From positions 62,001 through 126,000 of the forward strand of contig NZ_VTTL01000001.1 of NCBI RefSeq assembly GCF_008364685.1: 64,000 bases of DNA, given 5' to 3'. Positions within the stretch are counted from its first letter, which is position 1. Each line of letters starts with the position of its first letter. The notes under the pieces are model-generated. The model did no database searches, was not told where the DNA came from, and saw only the letters and a program-made list of their open reading frames with translations. Shown here piece after piece: positions 14,940-22,607 of this stretch. The position numbers and the translations under genes are program-made. This DNA comes from Xanthobacter oligotrophicus (GTDB taxonomy: Bacteria > Pseudomonadota > Alphaproteobacteria > Rhizobiales > Xanthobacteraceae).

Positions 14940-15188
14940 ATGGAGATCCGAGAGGTGTTCGCGCGCAATCTGAAGGCCTTGCGGCTGGCCAAGAGGCTGT
15001 CGCAGGAGGAGCTTGCGCACCTCGCGGGCATTGATCGCACCTATGTCAGCTCGCTCGAGCGGTGCGTTTACAACGCCAGCATCGATGTGGTGGAGCGGCT
15101 AGCCTCGGTTCTCGGCGTCGAGGCCTCCGACCTGCTCCTGCGCCCGCCGAAAGGGCCGACCGAGATCGATCGTGAGGACGACAAGTAG
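14940..15188 (+). CDS. XRE-family HTH regulator (QseC-like)
   Basis: This 82-residue protein is essentially one HTH_3 domain: FARNLKALRLAKRLSQEELA, GIDRTYVSSLERCVYNASID, ERLASVLGVEASDLL, with a short acidic tail. It is one of the few plus-strand genes in this part of the ICE and is divergent from the small DUF2285 gene, the arrangement of qseC and qseM on ICEMlSymR7A, where QseC controls the antiactivator. Autoregulation through the inverted repeat upstream is likely. The ATG at 14940 starts the HTH at the expected distance. A GC-rich hairpin follows its stop. Confidence 0.8.
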   Translation: MEIREVFARNLKALRLAKRLSQEELAHLAGIDRTYVSSLERCVYNASIDVVERLASVLGVEASDLLLRPPKGPTEIDREDDK

Positions 15189-15234
15189 GGCTCTATTGGA
15201 GCCATCGCGTATTCCCGCTTTTCGATGGAGAGCA

Positions 15235-15257
15235 CCCCCGGCCTTGTCGGCCGGGGG
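15235..15257. terminator. Hairpin terminator between convergent genes
   Basis: CCCCCGGCC-TTGTC-GGCCGGGGG forms a perfect 9-bp stem with a 5-nt loop. It lies 47 nt after the XRE gene stop and 15 nt past the DUF736 stop on the other strand, so it can serve both. No T-run follows, so efficiency is uncertain. Confidence 0.5.
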
Positions 15258-15271
15258 GCGCAGCCCGTACG

Positions 15272-15598
15272 TCAGTCGCTGCGGCGCCCGTTGGGGCGCG
15301 ACCAGATGAGGGAGAAGGTCTCTCCGTCCTCGTCATCAAAGAGGTTGGCGTAGATGGGGGCGGTGAAGCTCGGATCGTCGAGCTTGAGGCCCAGATAGTC
15401 GCGGCCCTCGGTGGAGCGCTTGGACCAGGCGGCTCCGATCTCGGCGCGGCCGACCAGGACCCGATGGCTGGGGGCGTTTTCGCCGGTGGCGCGGGTGTCG
15501 GGGATGATGCGCACGCTCCGGGCCTGCACGCCGAGGGTCACGATGTCGCCGGTGAACTCGTTGGTGCCGGTCTTCCTGAAGGTGCCGATGGTGGCCAT
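15272..15598 (-). CDS. DUF736 domain-containing protein
   Basis: This 108-residue protein begins MATIGTFRKTGTNEFTGDI and continues SVRIIPD, APSHRVLVGRAEIGAAW, DYLGLKLDDPSFTAPIYANL, the full DUF736 family pattern. It is a very common early gene of alphaproteobacterial conjugative plasmids and ICEs, with unknown function. A GGAGA lies before the ATG at 15598; the open frame upstream is not coding. More than 600 bp of non-coding DNA with a repeat and hairpins lies upstream, suggesting specially regulated expression. Cytoplasmic; no membrane segment. Confidence 0.88.
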   Translation of the reverse strand: MATIGTFRKTGTNEFTGDIVTLGVQARSVRIIPDTRATGENAPSHRVLVGRAEIGAAWSKRSTEGRDYLGLKLDDPSFTAPIYANLFDDEDGETFSLIWSRPNGRRSD

Positions 15599-16232
15599 GT
15601 TCCGTCTCCGTTCTGTCTTCTGAGCCCGCACCATTGCGGCCTCGATGGCGATCGAAAGGCAGAAGGCGAGCGACGCCGCATCGCCTCGGGGCCCCCGTCG
15701 CGCTGGCGCGATGGGGTGAGGATTGCGACCGCAGCGCAGCGGAGGACGGCGCAGGCGCGACTTTGTTGCTTCGCGAGGAATGACGGCGATCCGGGGCCCC
15801 GCGCGGCTCAGCGCGCGGAGTGGGCGTCGGCAGGGGAAGAAAGTCGGGCCCAGCCGTTGTGGCACAGGCGCTCGAGGCGCAGCCGTCCTTCGGCCAGATC
15901 AGGCCATTGAAGAGGCCGTCTGGAGTGGGCACGGGCGGATGGATGAGGGAGATGGTTTGGGCTCGCGCCGGATATAGAGACCGGACCGGCGAGCATCGGC
16001 GGACGATACCCTGAGCTTGGCCAAGCTGCGCATTCCCCGTTCCGCCAACGCCGCGAATGCTCCACCCCTAGGGCCTGTCGACAGCAACGCGGCCGCCGTT
16101 TTCCGCGCGCGCTAACTCTGCCGTACAGGATGGCGAAACGGACGCTCTGGGCTTCCGCTCCCTCCCGGCCCAGCCCTTTGACGCGGACGCTATGTCATTC
16201 GCCTTCTGGTGCGCCGAGCGGATTTTGCGGTG
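15599..16232. other. Long non-coding leader region upstream of DUF736 gene
   Basis: No gene is supported in these 634 bp. The region holds a roughly 100-bp repeat at 15728-15826 that recurs at 19027-19127, with a GC-rich hairpin, and a perfect 14-bp palindrome AGCTTGGCCAAGCT at 16014-16027. It is probably regulatory DNA for the minus-strand DUF736 gene. Confidence 0.45.
15728..15826 (-). repeat. Intergenic repeat, copy A (upstream of DUF736 gene)
   Basis: This is homologous to 19027-19127. Shared blocks are GCGCAGCGGAGGA, TTGCTTCGCGA, and CGGGG[C/T]CCCCGCGCGG-type sequence. The last block folds as CCGCGCG-GCTCAG-CGCGCGG. Both copies lie in large gaps upstream of minus-strand ICE genes in the same orientation. 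Confidence 0.6.
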
Positions 16233-16673
16233 TCAGGGAGGGGAGCTGTGCCCGTCAGAAGGGCGGAACGCCTTCCTTCCGGTGATGCGCACGAAGGCGA
16301 CGATGCCGACCACGCCGGCTCCGATGATCGAAAGCACCATCTGCCACGGCTGGGAGGGCATGGTGTGCTTCACGATGCCATGGGTGGCGTGGAAGCCCGC
16401 CACCGCGGCCGGGACGACGAATGCGGCGGCGATGAGCAGGCGCGCCCAGATCGGGCGGACGATCGCGAACAGGAACTGGCCGAGGCCGCAAGTCAGGCCA
16501 GCGGCGGCAAGGCAGACAACAAGAACGCCGAGCCATCCGGCGCCGGTGCCATAGGCCCATGTGCCCGCCGTGATGCCCGCAAACAGCGGCAACGCGAATA
16601 CCGCCAGCGTGAGGAGCAGCCAGCAGAGGAATGCGATCGTCGCCATGCTGAGGAGAATGCCGATGAAGATCAT
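16233..16673 (-). CDS. Small integral membrane protein, unknown function
   Basis: This 146-residue hydrophobic protein has about four transmembrane helices: residues 3-23 (GILLSMATIAFLCWLLLTLA), about 25-60, about 75-95 and about 110-128. The C-terminal tail is polar (GRKAFRPSDGHSSPP). There is no signal peptide cleavage site or recognisable catalytic motif. It lies among early-entry-type ICE genes and is transcribed in the same direction. An entry-exclusion or immunity role is possible from its location, but nothing in the sequence proves it. Confidence 0.6.
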   Translation of the reverse strand: MIFIGILLSMATIAFLCWLLLTLAVFALPLFAGITAGTWAYGTGAGWLGVLVVCLAAAGLTCGLGQFLFAIVRPIWARLLIAAAFVVPAAVAGFHATHGIVKHTMPSQPWQMVLSIIGAGVVGIVAFVRITGRKAFRPSDGHSSPP

Positions 16674-16796
16674 GGGGGCCGCTCCATAAAATCAGACCGA
16701 TGCGCCTCCACCACCACGATGCACCGGCGGGATTGGCGTTGGCGTCAGAGCACGAGCGCACGCCGTCTCCGCCGTTCATGGCGGCCTGCTCGCCTC

Positions 16797-16964
16797 TCAA
16801 GAGGCGAAGGGGTCGATTTCCCGGACGATGGCGGCTTCGTCTCCGTCATATTCGGCAGCCGGGGCGACGGAGAGCGTGCCGTCGCCGGCGCGGAAGATGA
16901 CGACGGTGGCCATCAGGGTGGTGGCGAGGCTGAAGGCGAAGGCGTGAGCGATCTGGGCGGACAT
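16797..16964 (-). CDS. 55-residue conserved-looking small protein
   Basis: The ORF MSAQIAHAFAFSLATTLMAT then VVIFRAGDGTLSVAPAAEYD ends in an acidic EAAIVREIDPFAS. It has an AGGAG site 8 nt before the ATG at 16964, which the longer overlapping frame lacks. The N-terminal 25 residues form one hydrophobic helix, either a membrane anchor or an uncleaved signal, followed by a short acidic tail. Its function is unknown. Its place between the membrane-protein gene and the toxin-antitoxin pair makes a co-regulated ICE accessory likely. Confidence 0.5.
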   Translation of the reverse strand: MSAQIAHAFAFSLATTLMATVVIFRAGDGTLSVAPAAEYDGDEAAIVREIDPFAS

Positions 16965-17245
16965 CGACCTGGCTCCTGCGCGAGCGGAGGTCCATCCCCC
17001 GCTGACAGGCGCCCGAAAGGGCCGGCCGGTGGCCGCAATCACCGTGTCCGGCGCAGCCGGAGCGGCGGCACGCGCAGCGTAGTCCGACCCTTCATGGGTT
17101 GATGGCGTCAGGCCATCGGCTGGACCCAAGGATCAGCGTCGTGAAGCGGGGATGGTCGTCCGGTCAGGAGACCGTGATGGCGGGTTACTGCGCAGGTCGC
17201 TTCCGCTGGGTTGTCAGGTCCAACACCTGCTTCCGTGGCAGGTCG

Positions 17246-17668
17246 TCAGCGTTCCACGTTCCACGGATTGATGACCGCCACACCGGCGGCGTCGAACGCG
17301 CTGGTATCGCGCGTGGCCACAGCGAAGCCCCGAGAGGCTGCGATTGCGGCGATATAGCCGTCAGGCGTCGGAAAGCCCTTCCCGGCCGTGCGCGCTTTCA
17401 CGGCGAGGTCGGCATAGTGTCGTGCGGCAGCGATATCGAACGGCAGGACGCGGTCAGCGAACAGTTCCATCACCCCGTCCAGGGCCTCGGTCAGCCGGTC
17501 TTTGCGCTTGCTAGTGGGCAGCGCGCCTATGCCGTACAACAGTTCGCCGATGGTGACGCTGGAGAGATAGAGCGTCTCGGCCGCCTGCTCGTCGAGCCAC
17601 GCCCGAACGGTGTCGTCGGGGGCGGGCTTCATCGCCTCCGAGATGACGTTGGTGTCGAGAAGGATCAT
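17246..17668 (-). CDS. PIN-domain toxin (VapC/FitB type)
   Basis: This 140-residue PIN-domain ribonuclease starts MILLDTNVISEAM with D5 and N7. The acidic site is completed by the Glu in TIGELLYGIG and Asp residues in TPDGYIAAIA and ATRDTSAFD. It most resembles FitB/VapC toxins. Its start overlaps the antitoxin stop by four bases, the standard toxin-antitoxin arrangement with antitoxin first. Likely role: stabilising the ICE by killing or arresting cells that lose it. All active-site residues are present. Confidence 0.88.
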   Translation of the reverse strand: MILLDTNVISEAMKPAPDDTVRAWLDEQAAETLYLSSVTIGELLYGIGALPTSKRKDRLTEALDGVMELFADRVLPFDIAAARHYADLAVKARTAGKGFPTPDGYIAAIAASRGFAVATRDTSAFDAAGVAVINPWNVER

Positions 17669-17919
17669 TCGAAGCTCATCGGCTCGGCGGGCATCCTGTC
17701 GCGCGCCGGGCTGAGGGCGTCGATGTCCTCATTGGTCAGGCCGAGGCGGCGGCTGCGTTCCGCGAGCGCCGTGCCGAGCCGCAGGCGCGTGTCAGGGCGA
17801 ACGGCGGTCTCCAGGATGTCGCGCATCTCCGCTTCGGTGCTGCGGCCATGCTGTGCCGCGCGCACCTTGAGGGCACGGTGCGTCGCCTCGGAGAGGTTGC
17901 GGATCGTCACTGCGGGCAT
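17665..17919 (-). CDS. FitA/VapB-type ribbon-helix-helix antitoxin
   Basis: This 84-residue protein starts MPAVTIRNLSEATHRALKVR, then AAQHGRSTEAEMRDILETA, the FitA/StbC ribbon-helix-helix pattern. The C-terminus (DALSPARDRMPAEPMSFE) is the part expected to wrap the toxin active site. The ATG at 17919 has GGAGG 8 nt upstream and is preferred over an upstream ATG 13 codons earlier. The AT-rich upstream stretch (about 17940-17990) is the probable autoregulated promoter of the operon. Confidence 0.86.
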   Translation of the reverse strand: MPAVTIRNLSEATHRALKVRAAQHGRSTEAEMRDILETAVRPDTRLRLGTALAERSRRLGLTNEDIDALSPARDRMPAEPMSFE

Positions 17920-18004
17920 GATGGCGCCTCCCAGCACATCTGATAGCGTTGATAGCAAAATAGAGAAGCCGCCATCATTTTCAAGATGGTGGGTTTGGCG
18001 GCGC

Positions 18005-18931
18005 TTATGCGCCGCCAGTTCCGAACCGATAGACCGGGATGCCCATCTTGCGGGCCTTGTCGGCGAGGTTGTCCTGAATGCCGGTGCCGGGGAGGATTAC
18101 GACGCCGATCGGCACCACGTTCAACATCTCATCGTTGCGCTTGAAGGGCGCGGCCTTGGCGTGCCTCGTCCAGTCAGGTTTGAAGGCCACCTGCGGCACC
18201 TTGCGGCTGTCGGCCCAGAGGGACGCGATCTTTTCGGCGCCCTTGGGCGAGCCGCCATGCAGCAGCACCATGTCCGGGTGCTTGGCGTGGATCTGATCGA
18301 GCTTGGCCCAGATCTGCCGGTGATCGGCGGTGTCGCCGCCCGAGAAGGCGATCTTTGGCCCTGCGGGCACAAGCACCTCAGTGTCGGCACGCCTTCTGGC
18401 CGCGAGGAAATCCCGGCTATCGATCAGTGCCGCGGTGAGGTGGCGATGGTTGACCCGTGATCCGGCCCGTGGCGTCCAGGGAGAGCCGGTGGCGATACGG
18501 TAGCGGTCGGCGGCGGCCTCGCGGAAGGCTTCCATGCCGTCGCGCCGGCCGATCAGGTTAATGCCGATGTCCATCAGGCGCTCGAGCTCCAGTGACTTCA
18601 CCTCGGAGCCGTCCTGTTCATGCTGAAGCTGCTTCTGGGCCTGCTCGTTGTCGTCGAGCTTCTGCTCGATCCGGTCCACGGCGCGGTGGAACATGTTGAC
18701 GGTCGACCAGAGGAGATCGGGAAGCTCGGCATCGAGGCTGGTGTCGGTGATCGTGGCAACGAGGGCGTCGAAGATGTCGGCAATGGCTCCTTCGATGAGG
18801 CGGTCCTCCGGTGGCGGGCGCTGGTCGCGCTCGTCCTCGGAAGGACGATGGCCGTGGAGCTGCAACTCCTGGATCAGGTGGTCGGTCGGGGATGAGACGT
18901 GGTGCGGCTCGTGGTCGTCATGCGTGCTCAT
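18005..18931 (-). CDS. DUF2493 domain-containing protein
   Basis: This 308-residue protein has a C-terminal SLOG-like DUF2493 fold: VLVPAGPKIAFSGGDTADHR, PDMVLLHGGSPKGAEKIAS, VVPIGVVILPGTGIQDNLAD. This fold is expected to bind nucleotides or their derivatives. The N-terminal half is acidic and helical. The family is typical of alphaproteobacterial ICE/plasmid regions near toprim, ParB and DUF932 genes. The ATG at 18931 with GGAG 8 nt upstream is chosen; the 92-codon upstream extension is arginine-rich and overlaps a non-coding repeat. Substrate unknown. Confidence 0.85.
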   Translation of the reverse strand: MSTHDDHEPHHVSSPTDHLIQELQLHGHRPSEDERDQRPPPEDRLIEGAIADIFDALVATITDTSLDAELPDLLWSTVNMFHRAVDRIEQKLDDNEQAQKQLQHEQDGSEVKSLELERLMDIGINLIGRRDGMEAFREAAADRYRIATGSPWTPRAGSRVNHRHLTAALIDSRDFLAARRRADTEVLVPAGPKIAFSGGDTADHRQIWAKLDQIHAKHPDMVLLHGGSPKGAEKIASLWADSRKVPQVAFKPDWTRHAKAAPFKRNDEMLNVVPIGVVILPGTGIQDNLADKARKMGIPVYRFGTGGA

Positions 18932-19281
18932 GGGATGCTCCGTCGGTTTGGACCGCTTGCCGTGGCGGCCTTCATGGCGACGAAGCCGTCGGGCGGGACG
19001 GAGCTGCACCCGGAGCGAAGCGGCAGGGCCGAAGCGCAGCGGAGGATGGCGACAAGCCGGCGATTTTGCTTCGCGATGGAAAGGCGTTGGTTCGGGGTCC
19101 CCGCGCGGCCTGCCGCGTGGGGTGGACTTGCGCCGCCGGATAATCGTCGGCGGCAGCCATTGCCGATCCGGCCCGGCTGACGGCCGATCGCCCTCTCGAA
19201 GGCGCAAGGCGCGGTCCTTTCCATGGGCTGACGCATCCTTGCGGGTATGGCAGCCACGTCTCGCGGTTCAGCACGTTTCGG
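18932..19281. other. Non-coding leader region upstream of DUF2493 gene
   Basis: No gene is supported in these 350 bp. The region holds the second intergenic repeat copy (19027-19127) and a hairpin of GCCGCCG/CGGCGGC arms at 19132-19154. It separates the toprim gene stop from the DUF2493 start and is probably a promoter region. Confidence 0.45.
19027..19127 (-). repeat. Intergenic repeat, copy B (upstream of DUF2493 gene)
   Basis: This is the partner of 15728-15826. It contains GCGCAGCGGAGGA, TTGCTTCGCGA and a strong hairpin CCCCGCGCGG-CCTG-CCGCGTGGGG (10-bp stem with one G-T pair, 4-nt loop). It has the same orientation relative to the downstream minus-strand gene as copy A. Confidence 0.6.
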
Positions 19282-20316
19282 CTATGGGGCCAGGCTCATG
19301 AAGCGCACGACATCTTCCGGTGCGAGTTGCACCCGAACGCCCGTCCGCAGGGTATCGATACCGAGCTGCTGGAGATCCTCGTTGAAGTCCCCAAGTGCTG
19401 GCGACAATGGAATGGCCTCGATGCCCTCGGCGTTCGCCCGTTCCATCAGCATGTCCCGCGCGGCGTCACCGGCAGGATCGTTGTCGCGGACGATATAAAG
19501 CCGCCTCAAGGCAGGCGGGAACAGGATGGCGGCCAGATGCGCGGCCGAGAGCGCCGGCGCCATCGCCATGTCGGGCAGAACCTGCCGGATCGACAGCATG
19601 GTCTCGATGCCTTCGCCCGCTGCCATCACGCTGTCGGGCACACCGATGCGAACGGTAGACCCAAGCAGATCACCCATCGCCTTGCGCGGCGTGTTGACTG
19701 GAGCCTTGTCCGAACCGTCGGGGGCGAGCCAGGTGCGGTGTGCGCCGGTGATCCTACCGGTGAGATCGGTGACGGCGGCGATCATCGCGGGCCACGCCTC
19801 CGTCGGGCCGTCGTCGGGCTTGTAGTAGCAGCGCGGATGGAAGCGCAGGTTTCCGGTTCCGTGCAAAAGCGTGATGCCGCGTCGGCGCAAATACGTCTCT
19901 GCGATGGTCCCGGCGATGGGCTGCGACATGGCGAACAGCCGCCGTGCCGCATCGACCGACCCTGATGGAGCCGGCAGGACACGGCGACGTGGTGATGTGG
20001 GCTCCGGTTCGGGATGCGGCAGGTTGAGAAAGGTCCGCGCTTCCTTGGCAACGTCAATGAAGTCGGTGAGACCGAGCGATCCGCGGATGACGTCGAGAAG
20101 ATCGCCATGTTCTCCGGTGGCGGCATCGGTCCATTTGCCCGCCGGCCCTTTCGCGGATGCCTGGAGCCGGACAAAGAGCGAGCGGCCGGGCGTGTTTCTG
20201 ATATCGCCGACCAGCCAGTAACGACCCTCCCGGCGTCCATTGGAGAGATAGTGACGGCAGGCCGCTTCCGCCCGATCGGCGAGCCGGCGCGACAGATCGT
20301 GAGCAATCCCGGACAT
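19282..20316 (-). CDS. Toprim domain protein (DUF7146-type, primase-like)
   Basis: This 344-residue protein has an N-terminal zinc-ribbon-less primase-like region (HYLSNGRREGRYWLVGDIRN, WTDAATGEHGDLLDVI) and a DUF7146 middle (AETYLRRRGITLLHGTGNLR, FHPRCYYKPDDGPTEAWPAM). A C-terminal Toprim follows, with the Glu of VMAAGEGIETMLSI and DxD-like RRLYIVRDNDPAGDAA. It may prime second-strand synthesis or act in replication of the entering ICE. The ATG at 20316 is chosen because family similarity begins there. Its ribosome site is weak. It lies 61 bp after the ParB-like gene, so the two are probably co-transcribed. Confidence 0.83.
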   Translation of the reverse strand: MSGIAHDLSRRLADRAEAACRHYLSNGRREGRYWLVGDIRNTPGRSLFVRLQASAKGPAGKWTDAATGEHGDLLDVIRGSLGLTDFIDVAKEARTFLNLPHPEPEPTSPRRRVLPAPSGSVDAARRLFAMSQPIAGTIAETYLRRRGITLLHGTGNLRFHPRCYYKPDDGPTEAWPAMIAAVTDLTGRITGAHRTWLAPDGSDKAPVNTPRKAMGDLLGSTVRIGVPDSVMAAGEGIETMLSIRQVLPDMAMAPALSAAHLAAILFPPALRRLYIVRDNDPAGDAARDMLMERANAEGIEAIPLSPALGDFNEDLQQLGIDTLRTGVRVQLAPEDVVRFMSLAP

Positions 20317-20377
20317 GGCGAGCTTTTCAAAACAAAGGCCCGCCGACAGAGCCGGCGGGCCGAGATCGTGTCGAGGG

Positions 20378-22441
20378 TTACTCCGCCGCCACGGCAGGGG
20401 GGATGTCCGTGGAGTCCTCAGTATCCTCAAGACACTCGGCTTCGCCCATGGCCGTTGTGCCGTCCTGCGCCGCCGTATCTTCGCCAACGGCGGGTTCGGC
20501 TCCGCGCAGCGGTTCCGGCAGCCAGCCGGTATCCGCCAGCAGCGTTTCGGCCTCACGGGCCATCTCGCCCTTCTTCAGGTGCGCGATGCGCTCGGCCGCG
20601 CGTGGCCCCTTCGCCTCGCTCACCGCCTGCAGAATGCGGGCCTTGGTCACGCGGCCGAGGAAATTGTCCACGGTCGGCTTCCACCCGGCGGCCGCCATGT
20701 CGAGGTCGACGGCGCGGGCGAGCTGATCGGCATGGTGAAGTGCGCGGGGGCGTCGGTTCCAGGTCTCATGAACAGCATTCACCGACAGGCTCACTACATG
20801 GGCGAACAGGCCGGAGCGGCTGTCGCTGTCCCAGTCGTGCAGCGCATCCCACAGATCGGCGGAGTCATTCGGCAGGACCTTCGCCCATCCCTCATGCCGG
20901 GCCTGGATCGCCGCGGCCGATGCGCTGTCGTTCAGCCCCGGCGCTTGCGCGCTGAAAGCCACGCACTTCAGGTCGAGTTCGAGGCAGCTATCCGAGCCGT
21001 AGCGATAGAAGCTCTTCAGCGTCAGGGCATGCAGGGCCGCGAGGAAGGCGACATCGGGCCGCTCGCCCAGCGCCTGGCGCAGGCCGAGCGTGCGGTGCGA
21101 GGTCAGCTCGGTCATCAGCCGGTCCGAGAGCGCAGACGGCCCTTCGTCCTCTTCGGAATCCGAGATCGGTGCCTCCACCGTAACGGCATCATTCGCCCTT
21201 GTGGCCGAAGCCGCAACAAGATGCGGGCCGGCGTCTTCCGTGGCGACTTCGAGCTCCACCGGCCGTTCGTCCTCCGGCCGCACATGGCCGCGCTCAATGC
21301 GCACCGACCCATCATGGGCGATGCTGACGAAGGCGCCGGCGCGCGCCGCCTCCGCCGGATCGAAGGCGATCGGACGCGCCTCGAAGGCTTCGATCGCCGT
21401 CTCGATCTCGCCGAGCCGCGCGTCGACCTCGTCCGGCAGTTCATCCGCCTCGGCGTATTCCGTGGACAGGCGATCATATTCCGCCTGGAGGGCATCGCGG
21501 CTCGCTTCCTCCTCAGTGGTGAGCGGGATGGTCTCGCCGCGCAGCTGTCGCAGGCCGTAGGTGTGGCCATAGGCGAAGTCAGGGGCCATCTCGACCCACT
21601 TCCACCCCTCCATGGTGACAGCGTCCGCCTCGGCCTTGAGCTTCTCGGCCACCAGCCGGTCGACAAGCGCGACATCCTGCAGCCAGCCGCCGTCGTCGCC
21701 CTGGAACAGGTCGCGCAGGATGGTGCCGCCCGCCTCGACATAGGCCTCGAGGCCGATGAACTGGGCGCGCTTGTCACAGGCACGCACCGCCCCTTCGGTC
21801 AGCATGCGGCGGATGGCATAGGGCTGCTTGTCATAGGAGGTCTTCAGCCGCTCGAAGACCTGTTCCTGGCGCGCATGGTCGCCGGAGACGGTGAAGGCCA
21901 TGAGCTGGTCGAGCGTCATGCCGTCCTCGGCATAGACCTCCAGCAGCACCGGGGAGACCGAGGCGATCTTGAGGCGCTGCTTGACCACGCCGATGGAGAC
22001 GAAGAAGGCAGCCGCAATCTCTTCCTCGGACTGGCCCTTCTCACGCAGGGCGAGGAAGGCGCGGAACTGGTCGAGCGGATGCAGCGGCGCGCGCTGGATG
22101 TTCTCGGCGAGTGAATCCTCCTCGGCGATGCCTCCCTCCCGGATGACGCAGGGCACCGGCGCGGTCTTGGCGAGGCGCTTCTGCTTTACCAGCAGTTCCA
22201 GCGCCCGATAGCGCCGCCCGCCGGCCGGAATCTCGAACATGCCGGTCTCGACGCCGGCGCCATCGACGACAGGTCGAACGCTGAGGCCCTGCAGCAGGCC
22301 ACGGCGGGCAATGTCCTCGGCCAGCTCCTCGACCGAGACCCCGGCCTTGATGCGCCGGACGTTCGACTGGCTGAGCAGGAGCTTGTTGAAGGGGATGTCA
22401 CGCGAGGGCGAGAGAATGATCTTCTGAACATTGGTCGCCAT
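20378..22441 (-). CDS. ParB/RepB/Spo0J-family large nuclease-like protein
   Basis: This 687-residue protein has an N-terminal ParB domain: PFNKLLLSQSNVRRIKAGVS, IARRGLLQGLSVRP, FEIPAGGRRYRALELL, SLAENIQRAPLHPLDQFRAF. An HTH region follows (EEIAAAFFVSIGVVKQRLKI). The long C-terminal half is acidic and helical, and ends in a low-complexity acidic tail. Large ParB-like proteins of this kind are leading-region genes of conjugative elements and are not partition proteins; the partition-type ParA here has its own small partner. The ATG at 22441 has GGAGG 8 nt upstream. A conserved hairpin leader precedes it. Confidence 0.88.
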   Translation of the reverse strand: MATNVQKIILSPSRDIPFNKLLLSQSNVRRIKAGVSVEELAEDIARRGLLQGLSVRPVVDGAGVETGMFEIPAGGRRYRALELLVKQKRLAKTAPVPCVIREGGIAEEDSLAENIQRAPLHPLDQFRAFLALREKGQSEEEIAAAFFVSIGVVKQRLKIASVSPVLLEVYAEDGMTLDQLMAFTVSGDHARQEQVFERLKTSYDKQPYAIRRMLTEGAVRACDKRAQFIGLEAYVEAGGTILRDLFQGDDGGWLQDVALVDRLVAEKLKAEADAVTMEGWKWVEMAPDFAYGHTYGLRQLRGETIPLTTEEEASRDALQAEYDRLSTEYAEADELPDEVDARLGEIETAIEAFEARPIAFDPAEAARAGAFVSIAHDGSVRIERGHVRPEDERPVELEVATEDAGPHLVAASATRANDAVTVEAPISDSEEDEGPSALSDRLMTELTSHRTLGLRQALGERPDVAFLAALHALTLKSFYRYGSDSCLELDLKCVAFSAQAPGLNDSASAAAIQARHEGWAKVLPNDSADLWDALHDWDSDSRSGLFAHVVSLSVNAVHETWNRRPRALHHADQLARAVDLDMAAAGWKPTVDNFLGRVTKARILQAVSEAKGPRAAERIAHLKKGEMAREAETLLADTGWLPEPLRGAEPAVGEDTAAQDGTTAMGEAECLEDTEDSTDIPPAVAAE

Positions 22442-22456
22442 GGAAGGCACCTCCGC

Positions 22457-22502
22457 GACGGGCGGCCAAGAGCCTCTCTCTCGGCCTCCAACCCGTCACG
22501 AA
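22457..22502 (-). promoter_or_regulatory. Structured leader of ParB-like gene (hairpin repeat 1)
   Basis: On the minus strand, GACGGG (22497-22492) pairs with CCCGTC (22462-22457). Inside is a 9-bp stem GGCCGAGAG/CTCTTGGCC with loop AGAGG. The distal arm ends just before the GGAGG ribosome site. The same architecture with partly different stem bases occurs before the DUF932 gene. Confidence 0.6.
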
Positions 22503-22607
22503 CCGCAGCGCCGCCCTCTCACTCTGGAGGGTGACGCCGCAGAACCGCAGAAGCGGAAAGACACAAAGCCGGAGACACGGATCTCCGCATCTCCGGTTTT
22601 CCGGGAA

